Positions 51,743-60,753 of a stretch of 64,000 nucleotides of DNA are shown here, piece by piece (the first letter of the stretch is position 1; every line of letters starts with the position of its first letter). Where the stretch lies: assembly GCF_018383905.1 (NCBI RefSeq), contig NZ_JAGYWA010000001.1, positions 639,518 to 703,517 on the forward strand, read 5' to 3'. The notes under the pieces are model-generated. The model had not been told where the DNA came from. It made no database searches and worked only from the letters and a program-made list of their open reading frames with translations. Made by a program: the position numbers and the translations under genes. The DNA is from Flavobacterium branchiicola (GTDB lineage Bacteria; Bacteroidota; Bacteroidia; Flavobacteriales; Flavobacteriaceae).

Positions 51743-51776
51743 TTGCTTTAATCAATAAAAACATTTATTATATTTG
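51743..51776 (+). promoter_or_regulatory. Promoter of the HTH regulator
   Basis: TTG at 51743-51745, 23 bases of spacer, TATATTTG at 51769-51776; full consensus match, 15 bases before the ATG. Confidence 0.65.
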
Positions 51777-51789
51777 TGATTATCGCAAA
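51773..51789. promoter_or_regulatory. Palindrome over the regulator's -7 box (probable operator)
   Basis: TTTGTGAT-T-ATCGCAAA, with 7 of 8 positions symmetrical, overlaps the -7 element and ends two bases before the start codon. A related half (ATTATCACA) lies upstream at about 51727-51735. The position suits autorepression. Confidence 0.5.
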
Positions 51790-51791
51790 TT

Positions 51792-52754
51792 ATGAAATAT
51801 CAGGAATCCTTTTTAAAAGCGCTTCGCTCAAAAATCCCCAAATCAGCTTCTATAATAGAGGAGATTGCTGCAGTTTTAGAAATAAGCTATGATGCATCGC
51901 ATAGAAGAATTTCTGAAAAAAGTAAATTTTCGATTGATGAAACGATCAAATTAGCAGATCATTTCAATATTTCGCTAGATAATTTATATTCAAAAAAAGA
52001 AAAAGTTATTGTTGAAAAAACAATTGAAATAGAAACATTAAAAGACATGTTGCACTATTTTAAATCATCAGCAGAACAAATTGAAGTGTTGACCAAAAAC
52101 AAAAACACCATTCTTTTTTATTCAGCAAAAGACATTCCGTTGTTTTATTTTATGGATGGAACTATTTTATCAAAATTTAAAGCTTTTGTCTGGCTGAACT
52201 TATTAAATAAAAACAATAAAAAAACCTCGTTTGAACATTTTGTTGTTGACGAGTCTTTTGCAGAATATATGCAAAAATTAAAAAAAGCATACGAGAATAC
52301 TGCTGTCAATGAAGTTTGGAACGACACGACTATAAATAGTAGTTTACAACAAATTCTATATTTTTATGAGGCAGGACTTCTAAATCTAAAAAATGCGAAT
52401 GCTCTATGTATAGATTTAAAAAGAATCATTAATTCAATTAAAGTAAAATGCAATGAAACTAATGATAAATTTTCTATTTACTATAATGAGCTCATATTAT
52501 TGAACAATAATATGCTTATCGAGACCGAAGAAAAACTCACTATGTTTGTTCCTTACACTCTTTTGGGATACTTTATTACTGACAATGAGGAAAGCTGCAA
52601 AAATGTACATGAATTTTTCAAACAGCAAATCCAAAACTCTGTGCCTTTAAAACTCTCAGGAATAAAAGAACAAAATCTGTTTTTTAATAGGGCCATCAGA
52701 AAAATAGATTATTATCTAGAAAAAATAAACTCTCAGGTCGATTTACATTTTTAA
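51792..52754 (+). CDS. HTH-type regulator between the two cassettes
   Basis: The 320 residues start with a DNA-binding-like region (about 5-70: ASIIEEIAAVLEISYDASHR, RISEKSKFSIDETIKLADHF, NISLDNLYSK) that resembles an XRE-type HTH. A long mostly helical part of about 250 residues has no catalytic motif I recognise. I cannot name the family with certainty. It has a full-consensus promoter with a palindrome over the -7 box and lies directly upstream of cassette 2 in the same direction, so it is the best candidate for regulating one or both cassettes. Confidence 0.72.
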   Translation: MKYQESFLKALRSKIPKSASIIEEIAAVLEISYDASHRRISEKSKFSIDETIKLADHFNISLDNLYSKKEKVIVEKTIEIETLKDMLHYFKSSAEQIEVLTKNKNTILFYSAKDIPLFYFMDGTILSKFKAFVWLNLLNKNNKKTSFEHFVVDESFAEYMQKLKKAYENTAVNEVWNDTTINSSLQQILYFYEAGLLNLKNANALCIDLKRIINSIKVKCNETNDKFSIYYNELILLNNNMLIETEEKLTMFVPYTLLGYFITDNEESCKNVHEFFKQQIQNSVPLKLSGIKEQNLFFNRAIRKIDYYLEKINSQVDLHF

Positions 52755-52810
52755 TTACAAGACTTCTTGATTTTAAGTTTGTGGCGTTTTTTTCATAAAA
52801 AACATACATT

Positions 52811-52827
52811 TTGTTATATTTTAACAA
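52811..52827. promoter_or_regulatory. Palindrome TTGTTA-N5-TAACAA upstream of cassette 2
   Basis: Exact 6-base arms with a 5-base spacer. It lies 31 bases before a -7 element (TAATTTTG, 52858-52865), a usual place for an activator or repressor site. Confidence 0.4.
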
Positions 52828-52857
52828 TTGTTCATGCTTTTTGTAGGATTATTTTAA

Positions 52858-52865
52858 TAATTTTG
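52858..52865 (+). promoter_or_regulatory. Candidate -7 element of cassette 2
   Basis: TAATTTTG fits TAnnTTTG. It lies inside the longest open frame of the next gene and so favours the TTG start at 52905. Confidence 0.4.
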
Positions 52866-52904
52866 AGAAACCACCAAAAACAAACCTTAAAACCACTGAA
52901 TCCT

Positions 52905-53648
52905 TTGAAAAATTATCAAAAGAAGGCTTTATATCTATTAATATTTAGCACTATCTCAAACGTTTCGTATTTATATTCCCAAACTTCTGACAAATCTTCA
53001 ATTTACGAATTCTTTGACAACAATGTTGGCAGAGACAATTTAAACATAAACAATGGTGTTTTGCATAGCGAACCTTTTAGGCCAATTGCCGAAAAACACA
53101 GATACTATATCAACGAGTTTAACGCTGGAAGTTTAGGTTTTGAAGATGAAATTTACGACAACGTTCTACTTAAATATGATATTCATCAGGATCAATTGAT
53201 TTTCAAACAAAAGGATCAAACAGATAACCTTGCAATCAATCTGATAAAAGACAAGGTTAATTTTTTCAGCATTAAAAACAAAAAATTTGTCAATTTAAAA
53301 TCTGAGGCATTAAAATTTCCTAGTATCATAAATGGCATATACGAGGAAAATTATGTTGGAGATCTTGTATCGCTATACATAAAACATCACAAAGAAAAAA
53401 TTAAAGTTTTTCAGTCCGATGGTGTCTACTACAACTATATCTACAAAACGGATTACATCATCAAGTACAACAATTATTTTTATAAGGTTGATTCTCAAAA
53501 AGAGGTAAAAAAGATATTTCCTTCTGTCAAAAAAGAAATTAATAATTATTATAAAGTTGACAAAAAGTTAGAACATTCAGACAAAACCCAATTCATGGAA
53601 AATCTAACAAAGCAAATCAATAGTTTTTTAAAAAAAAGTTCGACATAA
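52905..53648 (+). CDS. Exported protein of unknown family, cassette 2
   Basis: Paralogue of the gene at 43782. With the TTG at 52905 the product has 247 residues and a normal signal peptide (KNYQKKALYLLIFSTISNVS, then YLYSQ). An upstream start at 52767 would add 46 hydrophobic and basic residues and would lie before the candidate -7 element, so it is not preferred. The mature part keeps the cassette 1 pattern: NINNGVLHSEPFRPIAEKHR, FEDEIYDNVLLKYDIHQDQL, INGIYEENYVGDLVSLYIKH, KVDSQKEVKKIFPSVKKEIN. The stop touches the start of the receptor gene. Confidence 0.72.
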   Translation: MKNYQKKALYLLIFSTISNVSYLYSQTSDKSSIYEFFDNNVGRDNLNINNGVLHSEPFRPIAEKHRYYINEFNAGSLGFEDEIYDNVLLKYDIHQDQLIFKQKDQTDNLAINLIKDKVNFFSIKNKKFVNLKSEALKFPSIINGIYEENYVGDLVSLYIKHHKEKIKVFQSDGVYYNYIYKTDYIIKYNNYFYKVDSQKEVKKIFPSVKKEINNYYKVDKKLEHSDKTQFMENLTKQINSFLKKSST

Positions 53649-56435
53649 ATGAAAAAAATTACTCTTCTACTCTTTTTTTTACTCGCCTTTCAACAAATTA
53701 TCTATAGTCAGGTTATAAGTGATAAAGTTTCTGTCGATTTAAAAAATGCAAATCTAAAAACAGCCATTCAAAGCATCGAGCAAACCTCTCATTTTAAGTT
53801 TTATTTTGATGAAAGATGGCTTGAAGCAGATAGCACCGTTATTTCAAAACAATTTAAAGAAGTTCGTATTTCTGAAGTCCTGGAAGATATTTTCCAGAAC
53901 ACGAGTATCAATTTTTTTGTTTCAGAAAATAAAATCATACTTAGCAACAATAGTATAATTTACAATCAGCTTCCTGATGATTACTTTGGAATTCCATTGG
54001 AAAAAGACGAAAACGGAGAACCATTAACTCCTATTTTTTACCAACAATTTGATTCCTTAAAAAGAACAAACACCAGAAATCCGAACAAAAATCTTCGAGA
54101 CATTATCCTCATCGGAAAAGAAGGAAAAAATCAAAAAAAGAAAACCTATACCCTTTCCGGATATATAAAGGGAGGAAAAAATAAGACCGGAATCGCGAAT
54201 ATTTTGGTAAAGATTCCTGAAACTGAATTTACCGCAGTAACAGACAAAGAAGGACATTACAAATTACAGGTTCCTGCCGGAGTAAGTACAGTTGAAACCG
54301 AAAGTTTTGCTTACGATAAAGTATCCAAGAAAATCATGGTTTACAATGATGGAACGCTCAATTTTAATGTTACCGATAACATAAATCAACTTAATGAAGT
54401 TTTAATTAAAACAAACAAAAGCAAAACAGCAAAATCAGCCATTACAGGAGTTACAACCATAGATGCGGAAGGAATCAAAAATGTACCTCTGGTTTTAGGA
54501 GAACGTGACATTTTGAAAGTAGCCTTAACTTTACCGGGTATTAAAACTGCAGGAGAAGGTTCTGCAGGTTATAACGTTCGAGGTGGTAAAGAAGATCAAA
54601 ATTTATTTTTATTAGATCAGGCTGTTTTATATAATCCTTCTCACTTTTTCGGTTTTTTTACCGCCTTAAACCCTTACACAACAAAAAAAGTTGATATTTA
54701 TAAAGGAAGTATCCCTGCTGAATTTGGAGGCAGATTATCTTCGGTTTTTGATATAACCTCAAAAACAGGAAGCTATGACAAATTTGAAGGAGAAGGTGGC
54801 ATTGGTCCGGCAACCAGTAACCTTATGCTTTCTACTCCAATTGTAAAAGGAAAATCGAGTCTTGTTGTTGGAGGAAGAGCGAGTTATTCTGACTGGATAT
54901 TAAAAACTCTTGACGACGAGGATTTAAAAAACAGTCAGGCTTCATTCTATGATTTAATTTTAAAATACAATCATAAAATCAATAACAACAACGATATCGA
55001 ATCTACCTTATATTATAGTCATGATAAATTTAGCGTTTCATCTGATTCTTTGTACAAGTACAGTAATCGTTTAGCCACACTAAAATGGAATCATACATTC
55101 AATGAAAAAAACAAAGGTTCGTTGATATTAACCAATAGTGAATATAAATTCAATATTGATTATGAATCGACCGGCTTAAACTCATTTGATTTTGGCTATA
55201 AGATCAACGACACACAGGCTGCACTTAAAATGACTTATTTATATAATGATAAGCACAAAATATCATACGGAATTTCAAGCAAATTGTATGGAATTAATCC
55301 CGGATATTTAAAACCTACAAATCCTAACTCATCGTTAATTCCAGTTGAAATTGAAAAGGAACGAGGTCTTGAATCTGCTGTGTATATAGGTGATAATTTT
55401 AAAATCACAGATAAATTCTTATTGGATTTTGGTTTGCGCTATTCCAGATTTTCTGCTTTAGGTGAATCCACTCAAAGACTTTACCAGCCAAATCTTCCAA
55501 TTAGTGATGCAACCGTTACAGAGACCAAAACCTACAAGAACAATGAAGTAATTAAAAGTTATGGCGGTTTTGAACCCAGAATTGCAGCTCGTTATTTTAT
55601 AATGGATGATTTTTCTGTGAGAGCAAGTTATGATAAAACCTATCAATACATTCATTTATTATCTAATAACACAACACAATCGCCAACTGATATCTGGAAA
55701 CTTTCAGATTTAAATGTTAAACCAGAAGATGCGCAACAATTTTCACTTGGTTTTTATAAGAATTTAAAAAATGATGAATTAGAATTAAGTCTGGAAGGAT
55801 ATTATAAAAAATCAAATAATATTTTAGATTATAAAGTTGGTGCCAGTTTATTATTAAATGAAAATATTGAAACTGAACTTTTACAAGGTCAGGGAAAAGC
55901 TTATGGTGTCGAAGTTCTTTTGAAAAAATCTGAAGGTCGTCTTAACGGATGGTTAGGCTATACGTACTCAAGATCTTTAATTAAACTTAACAGCCAGTTT
56001 AATGAAGAAAAAGTAAATGACGGTAAATACTTTGCATCAAATTTTGACAAGCCTCATGACTTCAGCGCGGTTTTAAATTACAGAATTACAAAACGTTACA
56101 GTTTTTCAAGTAATTTTATATATCAAACGGGTCGCCCGATTACATATCCAATCGGAACTTATGATTATGGAAATGCGCAATACACTGTTTATAGTGATCG
56201 TAATAAATTTAGAATTCCGGATTATTTCAGGTTAGATCTTGGTTTTAATATTGAAGGAAATCATAAAATTAAAAAGTTAGCACATAGTTTTTGGAACATC
56301 TCGGTTTACAATGTTTTAGGCAGAAACAATCCGTATTCTGTATTTTTCGTAACAGATCAGGGGCAAATTAAAGCCTATAAAACATCTATTTTCTCGATTC
56401 CGATTCCTAGTATTACTTACAATTTCAAGTTTTAA
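53649..56435 (+). CDS. TonB-dependent receptor with STN and carboxypeptidase-regulatory-like domains, cassette 2
   Basis: The 928 residues have the same order as the cassette 1 receptor: signal peptide (LLLFFLLAFQQIIYSQ), STN at about 22-98 (AIQSIEQTSHFKFYFDERWL), CarboxypepD_reg-like domain at about 165-250 (TYTLSGYIKGGKNKTGIANI), plug (NVRGGKEDQNLFLLDQAVLY; IYKGSIPAEFGGRLSSVFDI), and barrel ending PIPSITYNFKF. Identity to the 44605 product is high over the barrel (for instance HKIKKLAHSFWN, SVYNVLGRNNPY in both), and lower in the STN and linker regions. Substrate unknown. Confidence 0.92.
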   Translation: MKKITLLLFFLLAFQQIIYSQVISDKVSVDLKNANLKTAIQSIEQTSHFKFYFDERWLEADSTVISKQFKEVRISEVLEDIFQNTSINFFVSENKIILSNNSIIYNQLPDDYFGIPLEKDENGEPLTPIFYQQFDSLKRTNTRNPNKNLRDIILIGKEGKNQKKKTYTLSGYIKGGKNKTGIANILVKIPETEFTAVTDKEGHYKLQVPAGVSTVETESFAYDKVSKKIMVYNDGTLNFNVTDNINQLNEVLIKTNKSKTAKSAITGVTTIDAEGIKNVPLVLGERDILKVALTLPGIKTAGEGSAGYNVRGGKEDQNLFLLDQAVLYNPSHFFGFFTALNPYTTKKVDIYKGSIPAEFGGRLSSVFDITSKTGSYDKFEGEGGIGPATSNLMLSTPIVKGKSSLVVGGRASYSDWILKTLDDEDLKNSQASFYDLILKYNHKINNNNDIESTLYYSHDKFSVSSDSLYKYSNRLATLKWNHTFNEKNKGSLILTNSEYKFNIDYESTGLNSFDFGYKINDTQAALKMTYLYNDKHKISYGISSKLYGINPGYLKPTNPNSSLIPVEIEKERGLESAVYIGDNFKITDKFLLDFGLRYSRFSALGESTQRLYQPNLPISDATVTETKTYKNNEVIKSYGGFEPRIAARYFIMDDFSVRASYDKTYQYIHLLSNNTTQSPTDIWKLSDLNVKPEDAQQFSLGFYKNLKNDELELSLEGYYKKSNNILDYKVGASLLLNENIETELLQGQGKAYGVEVLLKKSEGRLNGWLGYTYSRSLIKLNSQFNEEKVNDGKYFASNFDKPHDFSAVLNYRITKRYSFSSNFIYQTGRPITYPIGTYDYGNAQYTVYSDRNKFRIPDYFRLDLGFNIEGNHKIKKLAHSFWNISVYNVLGRNNPYSVFFVTDQGQIKAYKTSIFSIPIPSITYNFKF

Positions 56436-56440
56436 AAATC

Positions 56441-57664
56441 ATGAAATATCTTAAAAAAATATACCTTTTTCTCGTTCTTGCTTTCGCTGTAAGCGGATGC
56501 ACGGAGCAGTATGTTTTTCAAAATACAGATTTTGAAAGTGCGCTTGTTGTTGAAGGTACAATTACAAATGAATTTAAAAATCAAACTATAAGAATTTCTC
56601 AGGTTTATCAATTGGAAGAAACAGGACCACGATATGAAAAGGGTGCTAATGTTTATATTACCGATGATAAAGGAAATGAATATCAATTTGAAGAAAAAGA
56701 TACACTTTATGCTTCTATTACAGCATTTAAGGCAGAGCCTGGCAGAAAATATCAGCTAAAAATCAAAACAAAAGAGGGCAAAAATTATACTTCTGATGAA
56801 CAAACCTTAACAACTGAAACCAAAATAGAAAACATGACGGCAACAGTAGAAACTGTTGAAGGACAAAGAGGTGTAGAAATAAATGTAAACAGTTACGATC
56901 CTACAAATACCTCAAAGTATTACCGATATGAGTATACTGAAACCTATAAAATAATTGCTCCTAAATGGGACTCCAGAAAAACAATTTTACAATCATTTCC
57001 CGCAATCCCTCCAGATCCGGAAAATGATTTTCCAGGGAGTCCTGGCGGAGAAGGTATTTTAGTAATTCCAAGAACAACAGAAACTCAAACTTGCTTTTCA
57101 ACCAAAAACTCTGATAAGATCTTGTTAACCAACACAAGCGGAAACAGTGATGATCGCGTTCATTATCCTGTTCGTTTTATCAGCGATCAGAATTATATTA
57201 TGTCACATCGTTATACTATTTTCGTAAAGCAATATGTTCAGAATTTAGCGGCTTACACCTTCTACAAAACATTAAGAGATTTATCAACTTCCGGAAGCGT
57301 ATTGTCTCCTAAACAACCAGGATTCTTTTACGGAAATATAAAATCTGTAGAAAATCCTTCTGAAAAAGTTATTGGTTTCTTTGAAGTTTCTTCGGTTTCT
57401 TCAGATAGAATTTACTTTAACTACAAAGACTTGTTTCCTAATATGCCTCTTCCTCCCTATTATGAAAGCGATTGTGAACAACGAGAGTATTTAGATTGTG
57501 AGGGAGATCCTCCTTGTAGCGGAATTCCGTTACGTTCTTCTATACGTTCCAATTCCCTTGTACACTTTTCATCGAGTGCCAGCACTTATTTTATGGTGAA
57601 ACCTGCCTGCGGGGACTGCACTACATTTTCATCTAATATAGTTCCTCCATTTTGGATAGATTAA
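56441..57664 (+). CDS. DUF4249 family lipoprotein, cassette 2, first copy
   Basis: The 407 residues start with a lipoprotein signal (VSGCTEQYVFQ) and the DUF4249 pattern: FESALVVEGTITNEFKNQTI, VYITDDKGNEYQFEEKD, NSYDPTNTSKYYRYEYTETY. Compared with cassette 1 it has a Pro-rich insertion (FPAIPPDPENDFPGSPGG) and a Cys-rich one (YYESDCEQREYLDCEGDPPC). The C terminus ACGDCTTFSSNIVPPFWID is kept. It follows the receptor by five bases and is followed by a close copy after 13 bases. Confidence 0.88.
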   Translation: MKYLKKIYLFLVLAFAVSGCTEQYVFQNTDFESALVVEGTITNEFKNQTIRISQVYQLEETGPRYEKGANVYITDDKGNEYQFEEKDTLYASITAFKAEPGRKYQLKIKTKEGKNYTSDEQTLTTETKIENMTATVETVEGQRGVEINVNSYDPTNTSKYYRYEYTETYKIIAPKWDSRKTILQSFPAIPPDPENDFPGSPGGEGILVIPRTTETQTCFSTKNSDKILLTNTSGNSDDRVHYPVRFISDQNYIMSHRYTIFVKQYVQNLAAYTFYKTLRDLSTSGSVLSPKQPGFFYGNIKSVENPSEKVIGFFEVSSVSSDRIYFNYKDLFPNMPLPPYYESDCEQREYLDCEGDPPCSGIPLRSSIRSNSLVHFSSSASTYFMVKPACGDCTTFSSNIVPPFWID

Positions 57665-57677
57665 TTCTTTAAAACTT

Positions 57678-58910
57678 ATGAAATATTTTATACTTAAAAT
57701 ATCTTTTTTTCTTCTCTTCATTATAGCTTTTACAAGTTGTACGGAACAATATGCTTTTAAAAACAGTAATTTTGAGAGTGCTCTTGTCGTTGAAGGTACC
57801 ATTACAAATGAAACAAAAAATCAGACTATAAAACTTTCTCAAGTATATCAGCTTGATGAAACAGGACCAAAATTTGAAACAGGTGCCAATATTTTTGTTA
57901 CTGATGATCAGGGAAATGAGTATCAATTTGAACAAAGAGATACTATGTATGTTTCTCTCGTACAATTTCGAGCTCAACCTGGTAGAAAGTATCAGTTAAA
58001 AATAAAAACAAAAGACGGCAAAAATTATACTTCTGATGAACAAACTTTAACCACCGAAACTAAAATCGACAACGTAACTGCAACTGTTGAAACTGTCAAG
58101 GGAGAAAGAGGTGTTCAAATCAATGTAAACAGCTATGACCCAACTAATACCTCAAAATATTACAGATATGAATATGCCGAAACATACAAAATAATAGCAC
58201 CAAGATGGTATACTTTTAAAGCTGATGTTGTGTTCAATCCGGCAATACCACCCGATCCTATTAATGATTTTCCTGGCCAGGCAGCCTCAGAAGGAATTGT
58301 CGTAACACGCAGAACTACTGAAACCAAAACCTGTTTTTCTACTAAAAATTCTGAAGATATAATTTTAAACAACACCGGTGGCCTTAGTGAAGATCGTGTA
58401 CACTTTCCTGTACGATTTATTAGTGACCAGAATTATATCATTTCTCATCGTTATAGCATTTTTGTAAAACAATATGTTCAGAATTTGGCGGCTCACACTT
58501 TTTATAAAACATTAAGAGATTTATCATCTTCAGGAAGCGTACTTTCACCTAAACAGCCCGGATTTTTTTACGGAAATATAAAATCTGTAGAAAATCCATC
58601 CGAAAAAGTAATTGGCTTTTTTGAAGTTTCTTCTGTTTCATCAGAACGAATTTATTTCAATTATTCTGATTTGTTTCCAAACGAACCTCTTCCTCCCTAT
58701 TACGAAAGTGATTGTGAGCCAGAGGCATATTACAACTGTGACCTCCCAGAGCCTCCATGTCGAGGAGCAGCTTTACGCTCAATAATTCGTACAAAATCAC
58801 AAGTGCTTTTTTCATGGGATTCCGAAATCGTTTATGATATGGTTAAATCTGCTTGTGGAGATTGTACTACTTTTTCATCTAATATCGTTCCTCCATTTTG
58901 GGTAGATTAA
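57678..58910 (+). CDS. DUF4249 family lipoprotein, cassette 2, second copy
   Basis: The 410 residues repeat the protein at 56441 at most positions (VEGTITNETKNQTIKLSQVY; GRKYQLKIKTKDGKNYTSDE; YVQNLAAHTFYKTLRDLSSS). The same lipobox (FTSCTEQYAFK), Pro-rich and Cys-rich insertions and C terminus (ACGDCTTFSSNIVPPFWVD) are present. The two copies are closer to each other than to the cassette 1 protein, so this is a recent tandem duplication. Differences cluster in the middle (residues 190-230) and in the Cys-rich stretch, perhaps where ligand is bound. Confidence 0.88.
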   Translation: MKYFILKISFFLLFIIAFTSCTEQYAFKNSNFESALVVEGTITNETKNQTIKLSQVYQLDETGPKFETGANIFVTDDQGNEYQFEQRDTMYVSLVQFRAQPGRKYQLKIKTKDGKNYTSDEQTLTTETKIDNVTATVETVKGERGVQINVNSYDPTNTSKYYRYEYAETYKIIAPRWYTFKADVVFNPAIPPDPINDFPGQAASEGIVVTRRTTETKTCFSTKNSEDIILNNTGGLSEDRVHFPVRFISDQNYIISHRYSIFVKQYVQNLAAHTFYKTLRDLSSSGSVLSPKQPGFFYGNIKSVENPSEKVIGFFEVSSVSSERIYFNYSDLFPNEPLPPYYESDCEPEAYYNCDLPEPPCRGAALRSIIRTKSQVLFSWDSEIVYDMVKSACGDCTTFSSNIVPPFWVD

Positions 58911-58924
58911 TTTTTTTAGCACAT

Positions 58925-60709
58925 ATGAAACAATTTTCAACATACAAACAAACCTTAATTTTGGATCTAATAAAACGTTCTGTAATTTTAGTTGCTATTT
59001 TAGTAAGCGCTTTTAGTTTTGCTCAGCCTCGTGTTACTGATAATTTAAAAACATCAACACAGGAAACTATTTTTCTTCACGCTAATACTTCAACTTTTCT
59101 TACGGGTGAAACATTATTTTATAAACTATATTGTTTAAATCCTCTTAACAACAAGCCTAGTCAAATAAGTAAAATAGCTTATATTGAGCTTGTGGATAAT
59201 GAGAAAAATTCGCTTCAAAAAAACAAAGTCTATCTGGAAAAAGGAATTGGAGCTGGTGACTATTTTATTCCTACTACTTTAAAAACTGGTAATTATAAAT
59301 TAATAGCCTACACCAAATGGATGCTAAACAATCCTAAATCACAAACTTTCGAAATTGATGTTTTTATAATAAATCCTTTTCAGACGCAGGAACCAAATGA
59401 AAACGTGACTTTTGACAGTACTCAAAAAAACAACATTTCATCATCGCAAGTGCAAACTAATTCTTATGCTGATAATGAAAAAAGAATTGACTTTGAGTTT
59501 GATAAAGAAAGCTATTATACGAGAGAGAAAGCAACTTTAAAAATCAAATCATTAACTGAAACGATCGAAAAAGGGAGTTACTCTGTTTCAGTGCGAAAAA
59601 CAGATCAAATTCCAACAATAAAACAAACCACACCACAAGAATTTATAGCAAAAACAGCTGGCAGCTATGAGAACAATACTATTACTTCTTATGTTTATAT
59701 TCCAGAATTAAGAGCTGAATTAATTACGGGTTCAATTGTATCAAAAACCAATAATGCAATAAGTAATAAATCTATTTCACTTTCATTACCCGGAAAAGAA
59801 TATGTACTGAAAATAGTTAAAACAAATTCAGAGGGGAAATTTGCATTTTTGCTGGATCATTTTCCAAATTTTTCAAGTGCAATTATGCAAATTATTGATC
59901 CAAATCCTAGTGATTATAGCATTGTTTTAGATCCGTTTCCAACCTTTGATACCTCAAAACTTAAGTTTTCATCAAAATTAAATTTAACTGAGGGCCTCAA
60001 AAGTGATATCGAAGATCGTTCAACAGCGAGCCAGATTCAAAATGCTTATTATCAAACTAAAAAAGACAGTTTAGTTCAGGAAGCTGTTATTAGCCCCTTC
60101 TTCAACACAATAGAAAAAACATATTTACTAGATGATTACACCCGTTTTCCGACTTTAAAAGAAAATGTAGTCGAAGTAATAGTTGAGTTATATTACCGAA
60201 AAAACAATGGTAAATACCAATTGAGAGTTAGAAATGATCATAAAGATCTGGAATCTTATGGACCACCTTTAGTGATTGTCGATGGACTTCAAATTCAGGA
60301 CCCAAGTGATCTTTTTGAATACAATATGGGTAATGTTGATAAAGTCAGTCTTATTACAGAACCTTATGTTTACGGACCTGATTTATATGGCGGACTTATT
60401 AGTTTTGAAACCAAAAACAGTGATTTTGCTACTAATTACGTTAAAAAGTATTTAAAAACAACTGATATTCAAAGGCCAAATCCTGAGAAAGTTTACTACA
60501 ATCCCGATTATAATTCCGGAAATACTTTAAAAAGAATTCCGGATTACAGATATCAATTGCTTTGGAAACCCAATTTAAAATTAGATCAAAAAGAAGACAA
60601 CATCTCTTTTTATACTTCTGATTTAAAAGGAAATTTTGAAGTTGTTCTTGAAGGTTTTACAGAAGAAGGAAAACCGGTTTATGTTTCAAAAAACATTACC
60701 GTAAAATAG
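58925..60709 (+). CDS. Macroglobulin-like (MG2) / TonB-plug-like exported protein, cassette 2
   Basis: Paralogue of the 48546 product. From ATG 58925 it has 594 residues: signal region (VILVAILVSAFSFAQP), macroglobulin-like region (HANTSTFLTGETLFYKLYCL; GAGDYFIPTTLKTGNYKLIA), second beta-sandwich (RAELITGSIVSKTNNAISNK), and at about 448-505 the plug-like segment LVIVDGLQIQDPSDLFEYNM with VYGPDLYGGLISFETKNSDF. No barrel follows. A TTG at 58898 could extend it into the DUF4249 gene, as in cassette 1, but an ATG is available here. It is the last gene of cassette 2. Confidence 0.78.
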   Translation: MKQFSTYKQTLILDLIKRSVILVAILVSAFSFAQPRVTDNLKTSTQETIFLHANTSTFLTGETLFYKLYCLNPLNNKPSQISKIAYIELVDNEKNSLQKNKVYLEKGIGAGDYFIPTTLKTGNYKLIAYTKWMLNNPKSQTFEIDVFIINPFQTQEPNENVTFDSTQKNNISSSQVQTNSYADNEKRIDFEFDKESYYTREKATLKIKSLTETIEKGSYSVSVRKTDQIPTIKQTTPQEFIAKTAGSYENNTITSYVYIPELRAELITGSIVSKTNNAISNKSISLSLPGKEYVLKIVKTNSEGKFAFLLDHFPNFSSAIMQIIDPNPSDYSIVLDPFPTFDTSKLKFSSKLNLTEGLKSDIEDRSTASQIQNAYYQTKKDSLVQEAVISPFFNTIEKTYLLDDYTRFPTLKENVVEVIVELYYRKNNGKYQLRVRNDHKDLESYGPPLVIVDGLQIQDPSDLFEYNMGNVDKVSLITEPYVYGPDLYGGLISFETKNSDFATNYVKKYLKTTDIQRPNPEKVYYNPDYNSGNTLKRIPDYRYQLLWKPNLKLDQKEDNISFYTSDLKGNFEVVLEGFTEEGKPVYVSKNITVK

Positions 60710-60753
60710 AGGCTTCTGTAGCACATAATTTTTTTTTACAATAGTTTTTAATT

